The notes under the pieces: generated by a model
What the model was told of the DNA's origin: nothing
What the model saw: the letters and a program-made list of their open reading frames with translations, nothing else
The model's database searches: none
Position numbers and translations under genes: made by a program
Shown: one piece after another, positions 62,737-64,000 of the stretch
Layout of the letters: each line of letters opens with the position of its first letter
Numbering within the stretch: position 1 is the first letter of the stretch
NCBI RefSeq assembly: GCF_024385505.1
Contig: NZ_JANFLT010000005.1
Span: forward strand, 124,001-188,000
Length of the DNA stretch: 64,000 nucleotides
Direction: 5' to 3'
Source: Arthrobacter zhaoxinii
GTDB lineage: Bacteria; Actinomycetota; Actinomycetes; Actinomycetales; Micrococcaceae

Positions 62737-63744
62737 ATGAGCAGTTACACCGGCCGCGAAATCCAGCTCGCTTCCCGCCCAGAAGGCTGGCCGACGGAGG
62801 AGAACTTCCGCCTGGTCGAGGCGGCGGTGCCCGAACTGCAGGAGGGCCAGGTCCTGGTCCGCAACCTGTACATGTCCGTGGACCCCTACATGCGCGGCAG
62901 GATGAACGACGTCAAGTCCTACGTTCCCCCGTTCAAGCTCGATGCACCGCTCGAAGGCGGCGCCGTCGGCGAAGTCGTGGAGTCCCGTTCCGAAAGCCAT
63001 AAGCCCGGTGACAAGATCCTCCACGGCCTCGGCTGGCGGGACTACGCCGTTCTCGACGGAGGCCGCGCCCGGGTCATCGACACCGAACAGGCACCCGCCA
63101 GTGCCTACCTCGGCGTCCTGGGCATGACCGGCCTGACCGCATATGTGGGCCTGACCAAGGTCGCCGAATTCCGGGAAGGCGACGTCGCCTTCGTCTCCGG
63201 TGCCGCCGGTGCGGTGGGCTCGCTGGTCGGCCAGATCGCCAAGGCGCTGGGAGCCAAAAAGGTTATCGGCAGCGCCGGTTCGGCCGAAAAGGTCCAGCAC
63301 CTGCTGGAGCTTGGCTTCGATGAGGCGTTCAACTACCACGACGGTCCGGTCAAGGATTCACTGAAGAAGGCTGCCGGAGCTGACGGCATCGACGTCTACT
63401 TCGACAACGTGGGCGGCGAGCACCTCGAAGCCGCCCTGTCCGTGATGAACAAGTTCGGCCGGATCGCCATGTGCGGTGCCATCTCGCAGTACAACGATGC
63501 ACCGGTCGGCCCGCGGAACCTGGCCATTGCCATCGGCAAGGAAATCACGCTGCGCGGGTTCATAGTCGGCAGCTACAACCAGTACGCCGACGAGTTTGCC
63601 TCCCTGATGACCGGCTGGCTCCAGGAAAACAAGGTCCGCTACGACGAGACCTTCGTTGATGGCCTGGAGAACGCCCCGCAGGCCTTTATCGACCTGATGA
63701 AGGGCGCCAACAAGGGCAAGATGATCGTGACCCTGGGTAAGTAA
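62737..63744 (+). CDS. NADP-dependent oxidoreductase (PTGR/CurA-like MDR family)
   Basis: 335 residues from ATG 62737, with TAAGGACC about 9 bases upstream. Zinc-free medium-chain reductase. The N-terminal GroES-like domain has NLYMSVDPYMRGRM. The nucleotide-binding fold has GMTGLTAYVGL and VSGAAGAVGSLVGQIAKALG. The sequence resembles curcumin reductase CurA and leukotriene B4 12-hydroxydehydrogenase, which reduce alkenal/one double bonds with NADPH. Its position behind an OhrR-type regulator suggests detoxification of lipid-peroxidation-like products (inference). Confidence 0.9.
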   Translation: MSSYTGREIQLASRPEGWPTEENFRLVEAAVPELQEGQVLVRNLYMSVDPYMRGRMNDVKSYVPPFKLDAPLEGGAVGEVVESRSESHKPGDKILHGLGWRDYAVLDGGRARVIDTEQAPASAYLGVLGMTGLTAYVGLTKVAEFREGDVAFVSGAAGAVGSLVGQIAKALGAKKVIGSAGSAEKVQHLLELGFDEAFNYHDGPVKDSLKKAAGADGIDVYFDNVGGEHLEAALSVMNKFGRIAMCGAISQYNDAPVGPRNLAIAIGKEITLRGFIVGSYNQYADEFASLMTGWLQENKVRYDETFVDGLENAPQAFIDLMKGANKGKMIVTLGK

Positions 63745-63764
63745 GGATCAACGGCTAGTAAGGA

Positions 63765-64000
63765 TTAACGACGGCGGCGGCCGGGGAACAGGCGGACAGC
63801 CTCCCCGGCCGCTTCCATGAGCTGGGCGGCGGAGGCACCCCAGCTGTAGTCGGCCGCGCGCTGCACGCCGGCGTCGGACGCCTTCTGCCAGCGCCCCGGC
63901 TCGCCCAGCTGCCGCACGGCGCCGGCAAACGCCGCCGGGTCATCCGGATCCACCAGCAGCGCCGCGCCGCCCGAAACCTCACGGAAGATCGGAATATCGC
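63765..64000 (-). CDS. Glycosyltransferase, GT4-like, C-terminal end (5' part outside window)
   Basis: Only the last 77 residues are in the window. IPIFREVSGGAALLVDPDDP is the GT-B C-terminal donor-site region of GT4 glycosyltransferases, where the Glu of the EVSGGAA-type motif contacts the nucleotide-sugar ribose. YSWGASAAQLMEAAGEAV matches the closing helix. Donor and acceptor are unknown. It is convergent with the oxidoreductase gene. Confidence 0.8.
   Translation of the reverse strand, partial: DIPIFREVSGGAALLVDPDDPAAFAGAVRQLGEPGRWQKASDAGVQRAADYSWGASAAQLMEAAGEAVRLFPGRRRR

Overview
The window is chromosomal DNA from a high-GC actinobacterium. Gene order and protein style point to the family Micrococcaceae, most likely Arthrobacter or a close relative. 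The basis is the gene content: murT-gatD, an actinobacterial integration host factor next to gmk-rpoZ, a degenerate PriA, cyclophilin next to hisS, pyrR-led pyrimidine genes with the Rv1382-like membrane protein, and many GTG/TTG starts. Nearly all of it is a conserved housekeeping backbone. I see no phage, insertion sequence, CRISPR array, rRNA or tRNA gene.

Layout. 1-6.6 kb is an accessory edge: a CapA-type phosphatase (cut by the window), two SAM methyltransferases, a DUF222-HNH endonuclease with a LexA box at its start, a small membrane protein, a GNAT enzyme and a DinB-like protein. 6.6-8.6 kb (minus) holds murT-gatD, which amidates lipid II. 8.9-18.0 kb (plus) is yebC-ruvC-ruvA-ruvB-yajC-secD-secF-relA (Holliday junction processing, protein export, ppGpp). 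18.1-21.0 kb (minus) has an AbiEi-like protein, a DUF349 protein and a membrane-anchored cyclophilin. 21.2-31.8 kb holds hisS, an adenine-deaminase-type enzyme, an APC permease (minus), aspS, a PhzF protein, a nitronate monooxygenase-like protein, a VLRF1-like protein (minus), rarA and rpsD.

32.0-42.1 kb (plus) is one long run: two small membrane-associated proteins, alaS, ruvX, mltG, aroE, aroC, aroK, aroB, efp and nusB, closed by a strong intrinsic terminator. A PrsW-type protease (minus) follows. 43.5-52.2 kb is the pyrimidine operon pyrR-pyrB-pyrC-(PH-like membrane protein)-carA-carB-pyrF. All of its junctions overlap by 1 to 8 bases, and a PyrR-type RNA site sits over the first ribosome-binding site. 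52.3-58.4 kb is mihF-gmk-rpoZ-coaBC-metK-priA. From 58.4 kb the backbone gives way to accessory genes: a 49-residue protein, hsp20, a metallo-beta-lactamase-fold hydrolase, a second DUF222-HNH protein with an identical LexA box, an OhrR-type regulator, an NADP-dependent oxidoreductase and the end of a glycosyltransferase.

The most interesting signals are regulatory. Two DUF222-HNH paralogues about 58 kb apart both carry the same perfect 16-bp LexA box over the ATG, with a promoter -10 seven bases upstream. The hsp20 promoter carries both a CIRCE (HrcA) and a HAIR-like (HspR) operator. An OhrR-type operator lies inside the promoter of the regulator gene. Tandem 11-bp repeats overlap the mihF promoter. 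A structured leader precedes rpsD. Several genes have a -10 hexamer 6-8 bases before the start codon, which suggests leaderless transcripts. No clearly new multi-gene system is visible. The SOS-linked DUF222-HNH pair is the best candidate for poorly understood biology here.
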